Shown here one piece after another: positions 62,691-64,000 of a stretch of 64,000 nt of DNA. The number at the start of each line of letters is the position of its first letter. Position 1 is the first letter of the stretch. Both the position numbers and the translations under genes were made by a program. The notes under the pieces are model-generated. The model made no database searches. It worked only from the letters and a program-made list of their open reading frames with translations, and had not been told where the DNA came from. The DNA comes from Roseomonas genomospecies 6 (GTDB lineage: Bacteria; Pseudomonadota; Alphaproteobacteria; Azospirillales; Azospirillaceae), in the NCBI RefSeq assembly GCF_008365375.1, contig NZ_QOKW01000006.1, forward strand, positions 186,001-250,000, written 5' to 3'.

Positions 62691-64000
62691 TCAATCACCC
62701 CACGGTCTTGCCTCGCCGTCTGTCACCATCCGCTGAAACTTTGCCATGTCAGCCAGCATTCGCCGATGCCAACGCGCCGGAAGCGCCTTCGGATTGTTCT
62801 TGGCCAGCGGCTCGATAAGATGAATCGCCTCGCCCAAAATGGAAATCGCCTCCTCCGGCGTTCCGGATACGGCGATCAAGCCGGCCATGATGCTCAGGCT
62901 GTTTGCCAGCAGGTGCGCGTATCGCTGAGGCTCACTTTGCGCCAAGCCTCGCCGGATGGTCACCGCCTCCCGAATGGCCGCCAGCGCCCCCGCTCCGTCG
63001 CCAGTTTCCGAAAGTTCAGTCGACAGGTTGCTGAGGCTCATCGCCAAGTCCGGGAGGAAGCGCCCCGTTGCGAACTCCACCAGCGTTCGGTAGTGGTCCA
63101 CCGCTTCCCGAATGGCGGCCAATGCCCCCGCTCCGTCGCCGGCTTCCGAAAAACGGCGAGACAGGTTGTTGAGGCTATCAGCCAAATCCGGTAAAAAGCG
63201 CCCCGGAGCGAACTTCACCAGTGTTCGGTGATGGTCCATCGCCTCCCGAATGGCCGCCAACGCTCCCGCTCCATCGCCGGCTTCCGACAGAATGTTCGAC
63301 AGGGTGTTGAGGCTTTTCGCTAAATCCGGGAGGTAGCGCCCCGGTGCGGACTCAGCCAGCGTTCGGAAATGACCCACCGCCTCTTGAATGGCCGCCAGCG
63401 CCCCCGCTCCGTCGCCGGTTTCCGAAAGTTCAGTCGACAGGTTGTTGAGGCTGCTCGCCAAATCCGCGAGGTAGCGCTCCGATGCGGACTCAGCCAGCGT
63501 TCGCCGGATGCTCACCGCCTCCCGAATGGCCGCCAGCGCCCCCACTCCGTCGCCAGCTTCCGACAAACGGTTTGACAGGGTATGGAGGCTCATCGCCAAG
63601 TCCGGGAGGAAGCGCCCCGATGTGGACTGCGCCAACGTTTGGAAGTGACCCACCGCCTCCCGAATGGCCGCCAGCGCCCCGGGTACGTCGCCGCTTTCCG
63701 ACAAACGGTTCGACAGGTTGTTGAGGCTATTTGCCAAGTCCGGGAGGAAGCGCCCCGGATCGGCATCCGCCAGCTTTCGCCGGATGCTCACTGCCTCCCG
63801 AATGGCCGCCAGCGCCTCCGCTCCGTCGCTGGCTTCCAACAAATGGACAGATAGGCTGCTGAGGCTCATCGCCAAGTCCGGGAGGAAGCGCCACGGTGCG
63901 GACTGCGCCAGCTTTCGCCGGATGCTCACCGCCTCCCGAATGGCCACCAGCGCCCCCGCTCCGTCGCCGGCTTCCGACAAAATCTTCGACAGGTTATGGA
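62691..64000 (-). CDS. Tandem-repeat (TPR-like) protein, N-terminal part outside window
   Basis: The C-terminal 436 or so codons are present; the frame runs off the window end, with no true start visible. It consists of nearly identical 46-residue units, eight well conserved plus one degenerate, each of the form FLPDLAxSLxxLSxxLSEAGDGAGAL then AAIREAVxxRRxLAESAPGR. The repeat period is exactly 138 bases. The pattern resembles tetratricopeptide-type helical pairs as found in bacterial sensor and defence proteins, but the N-terminal domain that would reveal its role is not in the window. The last 60 residues (GTPEEAISILGEAIHLIEPLA ...) are less regular. Confidence 0.85.
   Translation of the reverse strand, partial: HNLSKILSEAGDGAGALVAIREAVSIRRKLAQSAPWRFLPDLAMSLSSLSVHLLEASDGAEALAAIREAVSIRRKLADADPGRFLPDLANSLNNLSNRLSESGDVPGALAAIREAVGHFQTLAQSTSGRFLPDLAMSLHTLSNRLSEAGDGVGALAAIREAVSIRRTLAESASERYLADLASSLNNLSTELSETGDGAGALAAIQEAVGHFRTLAESAPGRYLPDLAKSLNTLSNILSEAGDGAGALAAIREAMDHHRTLVKFAPGRFLPDLADSLNNLSRRFSEAGDGAGALAAIREAVDHYRTLVEFATGRFLPDLAMSLSNLSTELSETGDGAGALAAIREAVTIRRGLAQSEPQRYAHLLANSLSIMAGLIAVSGTPEEAISILGEAIHLIEPLAKNNPKALPARWHRRMLADMAKFQRMVTDGEARPWGD

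Noticed and set aside
62950..63980. Regular 138-bp repeats as a CRISPR array or satellite DNA
   Set aside because: Repeats are contiguous without unique spacers, and keep one open frame with protein-level conservation; this is a coding repeat array.

Overview
This window is chromosomal DNA of an Alphaproteobacterium, most likely Azospirillum or a close Rhodospirillales relative. The DNA is GC-rich throughout. The gene set fits that group: a yceD-rpmF-plsX block, a cytochrome bc1 chaperone, a membrane H+-pyrophosphatase, a MucR/Ros regulator, TamA/TamB, a GH17-GT2 glucan synthase of the NdvB type, and an sdhE-mfd operon. The species call is inference from gene content. Nearly all of the window is ordinary core chromosome. 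I see no rRNA, intact tRNA, CRISPR array, transposase or prophage.

Layout. 1-2311 (minus): lipid/ribosome block (plsX, rpmF, yceD) and a bc1 assembly chaperone, diverging from bamE (plus). 2992-13203 (minus): hppA, an orphan FliL-like gene, then a tightly packed series read rpiB-glyA-nrdR-ribD-ribE-ribBX-ribH-nusB-thiL that makes riboflavin, serves one-carbon metabolism and feeds transcription and thiamine functions. 13204-17756: a palindrome-bearing intergenic region, mucR, several small secreted or stress genes and an acetyltransferase. 17767-21338 (minus): a helical unknown protein and a DNA ligase/exonuclease repair pair. 21446-25668: pseudouridine and methylthioadenosine salvage, a rhomboid protease and a crotonase-fold enzyme. 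25731-32364: a possible micro-ORF inside an inverted repeat, then tamA-tamB for outer-membrane protein export. 32471-41877: typA with an unusually structured leader, OsmC, two small stress proteins, a HIT protein, the glucan synthase, two Crp/Fnr regulators and a stand-alone receiver. 42042-47953: a type III polyketide synthase paired with an isoprenylcysteine-methyltransferase-like enzyme, a DUF502 protein, two small unknown genes and recG. 47954-50952: a strongly folded intergenic region and the cobU-cobO-cobQ cobalamin genes. 51116-57309: an esterase, small envelope proteins, a DsbA-type oxidoreductase, arfB and an AI-2E-type transporter. 57314-62226 (minus): sdhE, mfd and a HEAT-ACT fusion. 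62423-64000: a palindromic repeat element and the 3' part of a gene of near-identical 46-residue repeats that runs off the window.

The observations I rate highest are the typA leader (promoter, terminator-like hairpin, and a perfect 9-bp stem abutting the ATG), the folded region between cobQ and recG that looks like a small RNA on the minus strand, the micro-ORF whose ribosome-binding site lies in one arm of an inverted repeat, the 46-residue repeat protein, and the HEAT-ACT fusion. RibB here carries a C-terminal domain that has lost the GTP cyclohydrolase II metal cysteines, so the riboflavin operon needs a separate RibA.
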